A stretch of 64,000 bases of DNA, taken from assembly GCA_032871835.1 (NCBI GenBank), contig CM065295.1, positions 38,128,360-38,192,359 on the forward strand. Direction: 5' to 3'. Made by a program: the position numbers and the translations under genes. Below the pieces are notes generated by a model. It worked only from the letters and a program-made list of their open reading frames with translations, was not told the DNA's origin and did no database searches. Each line of letters opens with the position of its first letter. The first letter of the stretch is position 1. The DNA comes from Dipteronia dyeriana (taxonomy: Eukaryota; Streptophyta; Magnoliopsida; Sapindales; Sapindaceae). Below are positions 33,661 to 44,545 of the stretch, one piece after another.

Positions 33661-34560
33661 TTCTTTTGTAGATCCACTTACACCCAATGGGTTTTACCTA
33701 ATTCGGTAAGTCTACAAGATCCCAAACTGAGTTAGAGTACATGGACTCTATCTCGAGATTCATGGCTTTAAGCCATTCCTCTATTTCAAGATCTTCCATT
33801 GCATTCTTAAATGTCAATGGATAATCCACACTATTAGCAGAGACAACACCTTATCCCTCACCTATAGCTAAATAGCGTTCAGGTTGTCTCACAACTCTCT
33901 CATTACGTCTAGGTGGTAGTGTATCCTGTCAAGGAACCATCTGACTCTCAGATGTTTATGTATCGACAACTCTTGTTGATGAAGCACTAGTCTTACCCGG
34001 CTCTAACTCATTTAATACATTCTTGGAACGAGGTTTACGGTCACTAATGTAATTGTCCTTAAGAAACGTTGTATTTGTCGATACAAATACTTTGTTATCT
34101 TCGGGACTATAGAAGTGTCCACCTCTGGTCTCCTTGGAATATCCTACAAACAGACAGACAAACGACTTGAAGGCTAGCTTTCCAGTTCTGTTCTTCAGCA
34201 CATGTGCTGGACACCCCCATATGAGGAAATGTCGCAAACTAGCTTTACGACCATTCCACAACTTTAGGGGAGTCTTAGGAACATATTTGGATGGCACTAC
34301 ATTCAAAATGTATGCCGCTGTTTTTAAAGCATATCCCCTGAAGGAATTTGGTAATGATAAGAAACTAATCTTAGATCTCACCATTTCCATTAGGGTTCTA
34401 TTTCTCCTCTCCGCTACACCATTTTACTGAGGTGTACCAAGAGCTGTGAGTTGGGAAACTATCCCATGCTCGACCATGAAGTCTTCAAACTTTTGGTCAA
34501 GCTATTCACCTCCACGATCCGATTGTAGTGACTTGATAGTCCTACCTAATTGATCTGAAA
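33661..34560 (-). pseudogene. pol: copia integrase C-terminal half of K
   Basis: Core end: LQSDRGGE (second Asp kept), then GTPQ, a TAA, NGVAERRNRTLMEMVRS (catalytic Glu kept). Then FRGYALKTAAYILNVVPSK, LKLWNGRKASLRHFLIWGC, the VGYSKETRGGHFYSP segment and VFVSTNTTFL. The linker to RT (33661-33950) has several stops. The first Asp and the zinc domain are beyond the break at 34560. Confidence 0.85.
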
Positions 34561-34848
34561 CTGTGAGCAATCAAGAGAGCGTAACCCTTCATCTCCACTA
34601 TTCGACAGTCACCGAGTTGCCACCACCCTACACCTCTGAGAGACTGTGAGCAAACAAGAGAGCTATTTGTATCTTAGAGCAATATACCAATAATAAAGCT
34701 CCCATTTACTGTTATCACGTTCCAGCCACTCGTCTCTCTCTTAAATAGGTCTGGAACCAACGGTATCAACCCCTGCCACCACTTTCGTGGTAGTGGTCTC
34801 GAGGGTGTTAACAAAAATTTCTCATCCCGAGCAAATTTCCCGTCAACA
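34561..34848 (+). repeat. Tat gypsy 5' LTR fragment of G2
   Basis: The last 288 bp of an LTR. GGTAGTGGTCTCGAGGGTGT and the terminal CCGTCAACA match the G0b LTR end. A CTGTGAGCAANCAAGAGAGC word occurs twice (34561 and 34653). Confidence 0.75.
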
Positions 34849-34874
34849 ATTTCTGCATCGTCTGTGGGAAACCT
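34849..34874 (+). other. Tat gypsy primer binding site (G2)
   Basis: ATTTCTGCATCGTCTGTGGG directly after the LTR. It is related to TTTGGCGCCGTCTGTGGGAA, with GGCGCC reading TGCATC. Confidence 0.75.
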
Positions 34875-34925
34875 CTCACACCACCATCTTTTTACATTCA
34901 AAAAGTTCGTTATTTCAAAGTCATC

Positions 34926-36660
34926 ATGAGGCTCTGCTCCTCACAAGGGCAGCAGGGCACCTCAGGATAACCTTTTTCTACATTGACACGAAAGATCCTA
35001 AGGAAAGGGAGAAAATTCGGGCTCTATAGCCAGATTCCCACCTAGCCAGCTACTGTACGGGCTCTAGATCCCCCTCTGGGAAGCCAGGTCGAGCTTGACA
35101 ACCAAGCGGCGACCTATGTAGAGAACTTCCGCCTTCGACTACTAGCTAAGAGTATCGCTATCCAACAAACGGGTCTCTGCAATAAGGGGGAGTCAAGCAG
35201 ACCTAGGGCTAGCCAACCCGTATTTGATCGCCTGGGACATGCCCCATGGGAATCTACTCGTAACAGAACAGAGCTCACGACCTCGATCCGGGATAGGCTA
35301 GGGCTCATACCCTATGTTCCCGAAGCGCTGCCACGCTACCAACTATGACAAGTCAGATCCGCGGCATACGTCCTTCCCCGAGGAGGGAAAGAGCTCCTCT
35401 ACCCAACGATTACAAGGAAGGAAGCTCGAGGTAAAGAAGAAGAAAGTCAGCAAAGCCACCTAGCGAGCCCCCTCTGAAGAAGGAACCGGGTAGTATCAGA
35501 GGGATCTAATGGTGAGGAATCTGAGATTGACTCAAGGAAATCTGAAAGCAAGTGACTAAGGGACCAGTTGGTAGAGTTACAGAAAGAGGTCCAATTAATG
35601 AAGAAGGGGAAGTACACAAAGGATAAGAAAGATCCTCTAAGTGAAATGAACGCCTCCTTCACTAGAAGAATCCGGGAGGCAGAGCTCTCGCCTAAGTTCA
35701 AAATGCCAGCTGACAGGTTCTCCAGGACTGAAGATCCTCTGTGCCACTTAAAGATCTTCGTTCAACAGATAGAGGTCCAGAACACAACCAGAGCCGCTAT
35801 GTGTCGAATGGTCCCCACTACACTCACGAATTATGCTAAGACCCGGTTTAGGAAACTACTCGCTGGGAGCGTGGATTCCTTCACCAAGTTATCAATCGAT
35901 TTCTGCTCACAATTCTAGGGAGTTAAGCCCCGACTGAAGGACCCGATTCACCTATAATACGTGATCTAAGAGAGAGGGGAAACTCTCCGGGCTTATATCG
36001 AACGTTTCCACAAGGAATTCATCCAGATGGGGGTCTTCACCGAGATAAAAACCCTTGCTAACTTCAGAAGAAACTTGTTGGCGGGAAAACTATTTTGGTG
36101 TTTTGCCAAAACCTACTAGGAAGCCTATGATCGGGCTCAAGGTCAAGATGGAGCATGACGACATGAGAGTTGAAAAATGAAAAAAAAAAGAAGCTCCCAG
36201 ACCCGAGCAAGCTCAGAAAAGGCAGAACAAACCCTATAATAAATCAACATACGGTTTCCCTTTTCCTCAGCCCGCGGAAAGGTATCCAGATAAACGAGCT
36301 CCTCCTCAAGCTTTACCACCTCCCAGGACAGTGGCCCCCTATAGCCCGTGATGAGAGGGGGTACGACCATTACACTCCTTTAAATGCATCCCGAGAAACA
36401 ATCTTCCTCGCTATTCTGGAAAAGGATTTTTTACAGAAACCCGCTCCCATGAAAGCCCTGGTCGACAAAAGAAATAGTTATAAATATTGTGACTTTCATG
36501 AGGACGTAGTGCACAACACTTTAGAATTCTACAACCTGCAGAACCAGATTGAGGCTTTGATAAGGGAAGGATGCTTGATAGAGTTCTTACAAGGTTTGAT
36601 AAGGGAACCAGATTCAGACCGGAAGGGAGGTACAGGCCTAGATCCGAGAAAATGCTGAGA
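34926..36660 (+). pseudogene. gag: Tat gypsy gag of G2
   Basis: ATG at 34926 (MRLCSSQGQQG), in line with other Tat gag starts. Stops follow at about 34960 and 35030. Then come a readable AATYVENFRLRLLAKSIAIQ region and a FDRLGHAPW motif. The capsid is at 35568-36150: LVELQKEVQLMKKGK, MNASFTRRIREAELSPKFK, DPLCHLKIFVQQIEVQNTTR, MVPTTLTNYAKTRFRKLL and LSIDFCSQF, then stops, then ERFHKEFIQMGVF. The C-terminal NSYKYCDFHEDVVHNTLEF motif lies near 36470-36530, followed by LQNQIEALIREGCLIEFLQ. Frameshifts are at about 36150 and 36590. Confidence 0.8.
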
Positions 36661-36699
36661 AGAAGAAGGGAGAGCAGGTGGACCTGATGCAATAGATTC

Positions 36700-37400
36700 A
36701 GTTAATACATGCTATCAGAGGCGGTCCCACTCAGGTCGGTACCTCCATTAATTTCAAAAAAAACCATAAGAGGAAGGTCCCCCGTACGGACGAGGGGCGG
36801 GATATCTTCAAGGTCGACCAGAGACCGACCAACCCCTCCCCGCTGTCACAGATCATCTTCACTGAAGCAGATGTCTTTAACACCGTGCAGCCACATGACG
36901 ACCCCATGGCCATCACAATATAAATTGCCAACTTCATGGTGCACCGTGTGCTCGTCGACACAGGTAGCAGCGTCGACGTTCTGTTCAAAGACACTTTGGA
37001 AAAACTAAACTTGAAGCAATGGTGCTACAACAGTTGTACTACTCTATTATATGGGTTCACGGGGGACTCCATCACATACGCAGGATCAAAAATCCTACTA
37101 GTGATCATCGGAGCCGCACCTCTCCAGTAAAACATCATGACCGACTTCATGGTGGTGGATACCCCTTCGGCCTACAATGTAATATTAGGGAGGCCATTTC
37201 GGTCAACCTTGAAAGGGGTCCTCTCTATTTACCACAATGTCTTGAAGTTCCTGGTAGGAGACAAAGTGGGGAAAGTTTGGGGTGATCAGCAAGTAGCTAG
37301 GAAGTGCTACGCAGTGTTAGCCAACCCAGCAGCTCTAGCTAGACAACTCGCCAAGGTGACGACTATCCAAGGTAAGATAACTCCAACACTAAACCTGGAA
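36700..37400 (+). pseudogene. pol: Tat gypsy protease of G2, active site intact
   Basis: IIFTEADVFNTVQPHDDPMA opens the domain, then VHRVLVDTGSSVDVLF with a complete DTGSS catalytic motif at about 36955. This is the only intact protease site among the five Tat copies here. MVVDTPSAYNVILGRPFRST, GVLSIYHNVLKFLVGDK and a VWGDQQVARKCY segment follow. Only one stop (37129) lies between the two halves. Confidence 0.85.
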
Positions 37401-38990
37401 GATACGGGTTCCACTGATTGTTCCGAAGAAGGCCTTGTGGTGCTCGATATAGAAGAACAGAGAAGGGAATGCGCCAGCGGCCATTCGATCGATAAGTTAG
37501 AGGAGATTCTTGTTCGACTAAGTGATCCCTCGAAGTTCATCAAGATCGGAGCTACCCTTGAGCCAGGAATGAAAGAGGGCTTGATTAGGCTCCTCACGGA
37601 GTTCAACTATATTTTCCCCTCGAGTCATGCGAAGATGCCGGGGATCCCAATGACATTAGCTGCACATCCACTGGCGGTGGATCCTACCTTCAAGCCCATC
37701 AAACAGAAAAGTCACCACTTCAACATTAAAAGAAATGTGGCGGTTCAAGAAGAGGTGGATAAACTCACCAAGACAGGCTTCATTCGAGAAGCCCGCTACC
37801 CCGAATAGATCGCCAACGTGGTCATGGACATGAAGGCGAATGGGAAGTGGCGCATGTGTGTGGACTACATCGACCTCATTCGGGCATGCCCAAAGGACAG
37901 TTTCCCTCTGTCAAAAATTGATCAGTTGGTCGATTCCATCTCCGGGAACAAGCTCATGAGCTTCGTGGACGTATTTTCAGACTACAATCAGATTATGATG
38001 CATCCCGCGGACAAAGACCAGTTTCATCACTTTGCAAGGCCTGTACTGCTACAAGGTGATGCCCTTCGGGCTCAAAAAAGCTGGAGCTACTTACCAATGG
38101 TTAGTTAACCGTTTGTTCAACCCCGAAATTGGAAGGTCGATGGAGGTGTACATCGACAGCATGATCACTAAATCTTTAACCTCGGAAGGCCATCTGGATG
38201 ACCTTCGTAGGGCAATCATGATCCTAAGGGAAAACCAGATGAGGTTGAACCCATCCAAATGCGCATTTAGGGTAACTGCGGGGAGGTTTCTGGGCTTCAT
38301 GATCCATGAGAGAGGCAAAGAGGGAAACCCCAAAAAAATCATGGCTATCTTGGATCTAGAATCCGCCATATCTTTGAAACAGGTTCAAGCCTTGACCGGA
38401 TAGGTAGCAGCGCTCAACAGGTTCATCTCCCGATTTACCGATAAGTGCCTACCATTCTTTAAAGCTATCAAGCAGGGAAGAAACATAAAGTGGGATCAGG
38501 AGAGCGAACAGGCTTTCCAAGCTTTGAAAAGATACCTAACAAGCCCTCAACTGCTGGTGAAGTCGAATTTTGGAGAAGAGCTCCAAGTATACTTGGCCGT
38601 TTCAGAAACCGCTGTGAGCAGAGCCTTGGTCAAAGAATGCGGGGATAGGATCCAGCGACCTATCTATTATGTGAGTCACGCTCTAGCCAAGCCCGAAAAG
38701 AACTATACTCTGTTGGAGAAGCTCACTTATGCCTTGGTGACCTCGGCAAGGAAACTCTGTCCTTACTTCCATGCTCATTCAATAGCAGTGGTGACGGACT
38801 AACCCCTCTGTCAGTTCTTGCCAAGGCCGGATATTTCTGGAAGGCTGGTTCTATGGACCCTAGAGCTTACCCATTTTGATTTAACGTATAAGCCTAGGAC
38901 CGTGATAAAAGCTCAGGCACTAGCGGACTTTGTAGCCGAGCTCTCAGTACCTTCAGATCAGGCAACCCTCGCGGTAACAGATGTCACTCT
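37401..38990 (+). pseudogene. pol: Tat gypsy reverse transcriptase and RNase H of G2
   Basis: Pre-RT spacer (ECASGHSIDKLEEI, LIRLLTEFNYIFPSS, LAVDPTFKPIKQKS), then VVMDMKANGKWRMCVDYIDL, LSKIDQLVDSISGNKLMSF and SDYNQIMMHPADKDQ. A one-base frameshift follows at about 38035. YKVMPFGLKKAGATYQWLVN follows, then EVYIDSMITKS: the YIDD box reads YIDS. NQMRLNPSKCAFRVTAGRFL closes RT. RNase H has FFKAIKQGRNIKWDQ, YLAVSETAVSRALVKECGD, RPIYYVSHALAKPEKNYTLL and LTYKPRTVIKAQALADFVAE. Three in-frame stops. Confidence 0.9.
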
Positions 38991-39560
38991 TAAAAGGACT
39001 CCAGAATCTAACAACTAGCCGGAGGGCTACGAGTCATGGACTCTCTACACTGACAGAGCTTCTGGGCAATCTAGGTGAGGATCAAGCATAGTCCTCATCG
39101 ACCCAAAAGGAACTGAATGCTGCCATTGTTTTAGGTTCGAATTTAAAGCCACAAACAATGAAGCAGAATACAAAGCCCTACTAGCTGGGATAAAAGCTGT
39201 CATAGAGCTTGGGGTTGATTACCTAAATATCAAGAGCGACTCTTCACTCGTAGTCAACCAAGTTTTCGGGGATTATCAGGCTAAAAAGGACAGCATGGTC
39301 GCTTATCTGAAATTGGTGCAACAACTCAAAAGCAGATTTAACTGATTCAGAATCGAACAGATACCTAGATAGCTAAATCATAGGGCGGACGTCCTTGCCA
39401 GACCCTACCTCACTGAGTCCCTCTTTCAGTAATCCCCCTACCTAGCATTATGACAGGTAAGGAAGCTTATACCCAGGACCAATAGCCATGCTAGATGGAT
39501 CTAATAGCAGAATATCTACAGGACGGTAAACTTCCCCGGGAGCCCGACCAAGCTAGGAGG
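38991..39560 (+). pseudogene. pol: second RNase H (aRNH) of G2
   Basis: SWTLYTDRASGQSR (first Asp), a TGA, GSSIVLIDPKGTECCHCFRF, then KATNNEAEYKALLAGIKAVI (Glu), YLNIKSDSSLVVNQVFGDY (Asp), MVAYLKLVQQLKSRF and NHRADVLAR. This is the extra RNase H of Tat elements, placed between the pol RNase H and integrase. The linker after it (39410-39590) is shorter than in G0b because of a small deletion. Confidence 0.85.
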
Positions 39561-40726
39561 GTTAAAAGGCTCTCGGCCCGGTATTGTATAGTGGATGGGC
39601 ATTTATACCGAAAGGGAAAATCCCTTTCCCTACTCTGATGTCTACACCCTGAAGATGCCAATTGGGCTTTGAGAGAGGTCTATTCCGGAGAATGCGGGAA
39701 CCATATTGGTGTAAAGGCCTTGGCATATCAGATTCTCCGCATGGGGTATTATTGGCCGCCCATCCATCAAGATGCTAAGAACTTGGTGCTAACCTGCGAG
39801 GCATGCTAGAAAGCCACCAACTTGAATCACCTCCCTCAAGAGCACTTGTCGTCCCTTAGCTCACCATACCCCTTTGCTATGTGGGGAGTCAATTTGATTG
39901 GACCTCTTCCTACAGCTCCGGGACAGGCCAAACACGATATCGTAGCAATTGACTGCTTCATAAGATGGGTTGAAGCCGGACCACTCTCCTAGATAACGGA
40001 AGAGAACATAACAAGGTTCATCAAGACCAATATAGTATGCAGGTTCATAACCCCTCTTGCCATCATATCCGACCTCAGAAAGCAGTTCGATAATGGCTGA
40101 TTCAGAGATTTCTGTGAAGGTTTGGGAATTGACCTTCTGTTTGCATCGGTAGCCCACCCTCAGACTAATGGTTTAGTTGAGTCCACGAACAAAACCATCA
40201 AGAAGTTGTTGAAGAAAAAGCTACAACAAAAGAAATGCAGATGGGTAGATGAGCTTCCCGAGGTCCTCTAGGCTTACCGCACTACAAGGAGACAACTACC
40301 GGGGAAATGCCTTACTCGTTGGCCTTCGGGGTTAAAACAGTACTACCTATAGAGCAAAAGTTGACCTCCTTTAGAGTCCAACAATTTGAACCGGGAAGCA
40401 ATGAAAGCAAGCTCCGAGCTAGCTTGGATCTTCTGGAGGAAAAGAAAGATCGAATAACTGAGAAGGTAGCGATCTACCAAGGCAGGATTGCCAGGTACTT
40501 CGACAGTAGGGTTAAAACCCGAAGCTTCAAAGAAGAGGATCTAGTCCTCAGGAAAGTGACGTTGAACACCAGAAAAAGGTCAAACGGGGTCCTATGGCCC
40601 AATTGGGAAGGACCCTACCTAATAAAGATGGTGATCCGTAATGGGGCGTACAAGCTCGAAGATATAGATGGCCGACTCATCGACCATACTTGGAATGCGG
40701 ATCACCTAAGGAAATTATACCCTTGA
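39561..40726 (+). pseudogene. pol: Tat gypsy integrase of G2
   Basis: The H2C2 zinc domain starts near 39590: DANWALREVYSGECGNHIG, AYQILRMGYYWPPIHQDAK, LVLTCEAC. Core: FAMWGVNLIGPLP, where the first catalytic Asp is Asn (GVD to GVN, GAT to AAT after a C, i.e. a CpG site). Then IISDLRKQFDN (second Asp kept) and HPQTNGLVESTNKTIKK (Glu kept). A frameshift near 40290 leads to an open C-terminal half (MPYSLAFGVKTVLPIE, VAIYQGRIARYFDSRVKTR, YLIKMVIRNGAYKLEDIDG) and the natural stop at 40726. Confidence 0.9.
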
Positions 40727-40957
40727 ATAAGGGACTCAGGAGCAAGCGACCTCTGACTAGCTTCTTTTATTTTTTCTTCTGATAGTAGTGTACTCCTTCT
40801 TCCATATCAATAAAGCTTGCTTTTCTTGTTTACTCCTTCTTCAACTATGTCCTACAATGATTTGGGTCTGCATGGAAAGTTTCGACATTATCGCCTTAAG
40901 ACCAGGGGTAAGCCGGGGAAGTCCCCTCGCTACTCCTGTTGCCTCGGTCAGGCACTA

Positions 40958-40975
40958 CCCCCCCCCCCCCCCCCC
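40958..40975 (+). repeat. C18 homopolymer
   Basis: Eighteen consecutive C at the start of the 99-bp repeat array, where the other units have only CCCC or CCTC. Likely slippage expansion. The length could also be an assembly error. Confidence 0.9.
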
Positions 40976-41470
40976 AAGAACGGTCTGAGTGTAAGAGCAT
41001 AGTTGCCATCCAGATCTCGAGACTAGGAAATAACTAGATAGCCCTCCTGATGCCTTAGTCGGGTTACCACCCCCAAGAAGGATCTGAGTGTAAGAGCATA
41101 GTTGCCATCCAGATCTCGAGACCATGAAATAGCTAGATAGCCCTCCTGATGCCTTGGTCGGGCTACCACCTCTAAGAAGGATCTGAGCGTAAGAGCATAG
41201 TTGTCATCCAGATCTCAAGACCAGGAAATAGCTAGATAGCTCTTCTAATGCCTTGGTCGGGCCACCATCCCCAAGAAGGATCTGAGTGTAAGAGCATAGT
41301 TGCCATCCAGATCTCGAGACCAGGAAATAGCTAGGTAGCTCTCATGATGCCTTGGTCGGTCTACCACCCCACAAGAAGGATCTGAGTGTAAGGGCATAGT
41401 TGCCATCCAAATCTCAAGACCAGGAAATAGCTAGATAGCCCTCCTGATGCTCTGTTCGGACAACAACCCT
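40976..41470 (+). repeat. five-copy 99-bp tandem repeat in gypsy 3' UTR
   Basis: Units begin AAGAA(G/C)GGTCTGAG or AAGAAGGATCTGAG at 40976, 41075, 41174, 41273 and 41373. Each has GTAAGAGCATAGTTG, CCATCCAGATCTCGAGAC and ACTAGATAGCCCTCCTGATG or close forms, ending TCGGGCTACCACC. Units differ by only a few bases except the last one's end. There are degenerate half units on both sides (40900-40957 and 41470-41540). Confidence 0.9.
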
Positions 41471-42071
41471 TAAGAAAGATTCAAGCTTAAGGGATAAATC
41501 CTTCACTAAATACCTCAGTCGGGTTTACAACCTGCTAGAGGGACTCAAAGATAGAAGGCTCGACTTCCTTAAATTCTAAATATACAAGTAAGTTCATGTT
41601 ACTAGCTCTCCTTGATACGGGGTTACTTACTACAGCAGACCCACAATCAAACAAGGGGATTGTCAGTTGAAGAAGTTGAGCTAGGATTTTCATTAGTATG
41701 GGGGCTCAATGCCAACAACATTTTTTTTTCTTATCTTATTTTTCCCCCAAAGATAGCTCGTTTCGATATAAAAGCTGGACGATCAAGCAAGTACATGCAA
41801 GCCAGAGTTAGATCTGAGATTAAAATTTTATTATCAAGTAAGGGAGCCTATCCCCTAGCAAGGCTATAACAAGCAAGGGGGCCCAATCCCTGGTTCCGGG
41901 CTACAAAAGCAATATTAAAATGGCAAACACAGTTGAAGATGGGATGCCCACCCCTTTTTTAGGGCATTCAAAATAGATTACATGGGAAAGAACTCAAGCT
42001 TCTTCGTCTTCCTAAGGACCTACAGCCTTCTCCTCCATAGAATAAACCTCGCCCCCTGCTCCCCTCTCCTG

Positions 42072-44545
42072 TCATGGCTCGTCCTGGTCAGCTGCATCTA
42101 CCGCCTCTGCCACCTCCTTCTGAGGATCAGCCCTGGCTACCTCGGGATCAACAGGATCCTCCTCCATGATTTCATTGATCACGGCCATAACTTCAGGCTG
42201 TATAATTGCATCAAGAAGGCTGGCAATAGACTCAGGCACGTTCCCGCTTTCTGTTGACTCCACTCCTGAGAGCACTGTAGGGGGATCTTGGGCTTCAGCA
42301 AGGCCTCATTCTAGTTCCTCATTGTGAACCCCCTTTAGGGATTCACCGGGACCAGATGTTGGAAAGGCTGGAATAGGAAGAGGCAGATCTGGCACCTCTA
42401 ACTGTTTCCTAGCTCCCTCCCCAAAAGGATCATCTCCATCAGTTTCAGGGTCAGATATATCCGCAGCCCGCGACATCACCTCTTATCTATCCCAGCCAGC
42501 GATGCTGGAGAGATTGAATGTGGGAGGAAAAGACTCTGTAACCTGATAAGAGGCATTAAAAGTACCCCTCATTAAAAGAGGCTTCCACCTAGGCCTGGAG
42601 TTGGGTAATTTGAGCCTGTAAGGTTTGGTTCTCAACATCCGGGGTCTTCGCTTCTTCCCTCCAGTCATCCGGCTGGCTAGCCCGCCGGTTCGACCGGAGA
42701 GTCTCCTGATCAAAAGCCTGCTTCAACCTCTCACGGTCGCATTAAAGCTCAGCTAGTTACGTTTCCATTCCTTATTGGCTGGAGGTCATCTTCTGGACCA
42801 AGGTCTGAGCCCGTGCAAGCAACTTCATGGCTCGCTCAGCTTCAGCCTCAGCCTTGGCTGCCTGATTACCGAGGAAGGCTACATGATGCCCCATGGCCAT
42901 CTGAAACTTGAAAGCCTATAAAGAAAATTCATGTTAGAAAATGACAAATCAAAATATTGAATGAAGAAGTGAAAGCGACGGTTACCTCGGCTAGAAGGGC
43001 GGACCCTTTGGTAATCATGATGTCCACGGGCATCGCGGTCATCCTAGAAAGCCCGCCGCCTGGACAGGATGAGACAAATTGCTTCAGGACCTCATTCTGA
43101 CCCGCCGAGCTAGATTGCTGGTGGGGGCGAGAATGGGCGACCTCAGAAATATCGACATCAGGCTCCCTCGAAACCACGACTGCCCGGGTTACAACCGGAT
43201 CATCAGAGAGGGATAATGTGACTTGGGGAGCATCGGCTGAAGCAAAGACTACTGGTGAAGGGGAAAGAATGGACTTATTGAGGACTTAGGAGGTGGGCCC
43301 TCCTCGGTTTAGAGCCTTCGCAGCCTGAGATGCAAGAAGAGCCATCTTGGACTTCACATGGGAAGGAGAGGGGGAAGGAACAAACGGGGCAGCTACTTAA
43401 TGGTTGACCCCCCCATTTATCGGAACATCCGACAGAGCTCCCGGGGATAATCTGGAAAGAGGATAAGGGATCCCTGCTCGCCGGGCTTCGTGAGAAGCTG
43501 GAGCAACAACAAACACTGTTAGAGAGAGATCAATATCATTAGAACTGAACCATCTAATAAAAAAAACAAGATAGATCGAGATACTTACGAGGGGTAGCAC
43601 CGGATATTCGTAGGTACCTGTCTACCCTGCAGGGATCAAAAGGGTCGGCGGTTGGAAACTTCAGATTAAGATAGTTTTGAGCTAGGATGGTCCTCAGCAA
43701 GGCTTCAGACTCAGCTGGCAAGAAATCCCAACCCCATATGGGTCTGTCACTAAAGGCGGTAGGAACCTCGAGCTTATGCCCGCAGACAAAGATAGAGCTC
43801 CCCAGTCTCCCCCCGCCAGTACCCATTCTTCTTTCCAAGCGGGGTCTTTCTTTAAAGCCCTGAGGATGATAAAGTTGAGCCTATTCTTGGCCTTGGCATA
43901 AAATTGGCCTAGTGGAACCCCAGCCAGGCTACCGATCTGGAAAAGGAAGGCGAGCTCCTCAGCCCTGGGCTCCCTGGTCACGTTGCTCAACTCGCATTGC
44001 TCCCTCCATAATACCAAGAAGCAGACTAAATACCTTTAGAAGTCGGGCGTAAGTTGAAGCGGAGCCAGCTGAAGGGCATTGAGAGCCCGCCGAAGGGTGG
44101 GGTAAAGAGGAAGTCTCACCCCGCTCTTAAAAGATGCAACGTGTATAGGGAGCACGCCTTTGGGTGGGCGAAAAACATCGTAATTTCGGTGGGGGACAGT
44201 TAGGGAAACAGTGTCAGGAATGCCATACTTGTCCTGAAGACGGTTGATCAATTGAGGGTCAATAGTGGAGTCGGGGATGACCCTGGGTTCGAAAGGGAGG
44301 GTTACCACTGAAAGAAGCTCTGCCACTGTAACTTGAGCCCTCCCGACCGCATCTACTTTCTCCCTGACATCAGAGTCTTCGTTGCCTAGGTTTAGAGGAT
44401 TGTCAGGCTGGTTCAAAAAGCTAGAGCTGATAGAGACGTTCCTATTAGAACGACGGTGCTGACAGAGCGGGGAAGATTCCTCATCGCTTGAAATCCCTTG
44501 CACCTGTTTGCGAGGAGCTAGGTTAGGGCCTCCGGAGCCCTCCTC
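42072..44545 (-). pseudogene. antisense gene of Tat gypsy G2, probably three exons
   Basis: Tat elements carry an extra ORF antisense to pol before the 3' LTR. Many match the plant 'putative gypsy type transposon' family. Exon 1 (44545-43589): acidic/Ser start, DKYGIPDTVSLTVPHRNYDV, LPLYPTLRRALNALQLAPLQ, one TAA at 44036-44038, then LVLWREQCELSNVTREPRAE and FAKAKNRLNF-like (read FYAKAKNRLNF). A frameshift near 43830 leads to PTAFSDRPIWGWDFLPAESE. Intron 1 is 43588-43516 (73 bp; GTAAGT donor, CTAACAG acceptor). Exon 2 (43515-42986) is Pro/Ser-rich with two stops. Intron 2 is 42985-42916 (70 bp; GTAACC, TTTATAG). Exon 3 (42915-42072): an Ala/Glu coiled coil (GNQAAKAEAEAERAMKLL), a frameshift near 42565, an acidic end (INEIMEEDPVDPEVARADPQ). 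Splicing keeps the frame at both joins. Function is unknown to me. Confidence 0.7.

Larger units (their letters stand above)
32200..34560 (-). mobile_element. truncated Ty1/copia element K
   Basis: On the minus strand: integrase core from 34560, RT, RNase H, PPT, then the first about 48 bp of a 3' LTR (TGTTGGGGTTTATACCC at 32247). That start matches the solo LTR at 55789-57954, so they are one family. The 5' LTR, gag, protease and integrase N-terminus are missing at 34560, and most of the 3' LTR is missing at 32200. Confidence 0.85.
40727..42071 (+). other. G2 3' untranslated region with repeats
   Basis: Between the pol stop and the 3' end of the antisense gene. It has a C18 run (40958-40975), five 99-bp repeats (40976-41470) and then about 600 bp with related but decayed words (CTCAGTCGGGTTTACAACCT near 41515). 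Nothing coding is seen. Tat/Ogre-type elements often have tandem repeats in this region. Confidence 0.7.
34561..44545 (+). mobile_element. Tat-type Ty3/gypsy G2, best preserved
   Basis: The end of a 5' LTR (34561-34848), PBS, gag from 34926, protease, RT, RNase H, second RNase H, integrase to the natural stop at 40726, a 3' region with a C18 tract and five 99-bp repeats, and an antisense gene (44545-42072). Both ends are broken: the LTR 5' part is replaced by copia K, and the 3' LTR is gone at the junction with G1. Fewer stops per kilobase than in G1 and G3 suggest it is younger. Confidence 0.85.

Noticed and set aside
40976..41470. Regular 99-bp direct repeats as a possible CRISPR array
   Set aside because: The whole unit repeats without unique spacers, and the context is a plant retrotransposon 3' UTR.
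42072..44545. A host gene (plant mobile domain-like) captured near G2
   Set aside because: A second, diverged copy of its N-terminus is at the same place and orientation in G1, so it belongs to the element family.
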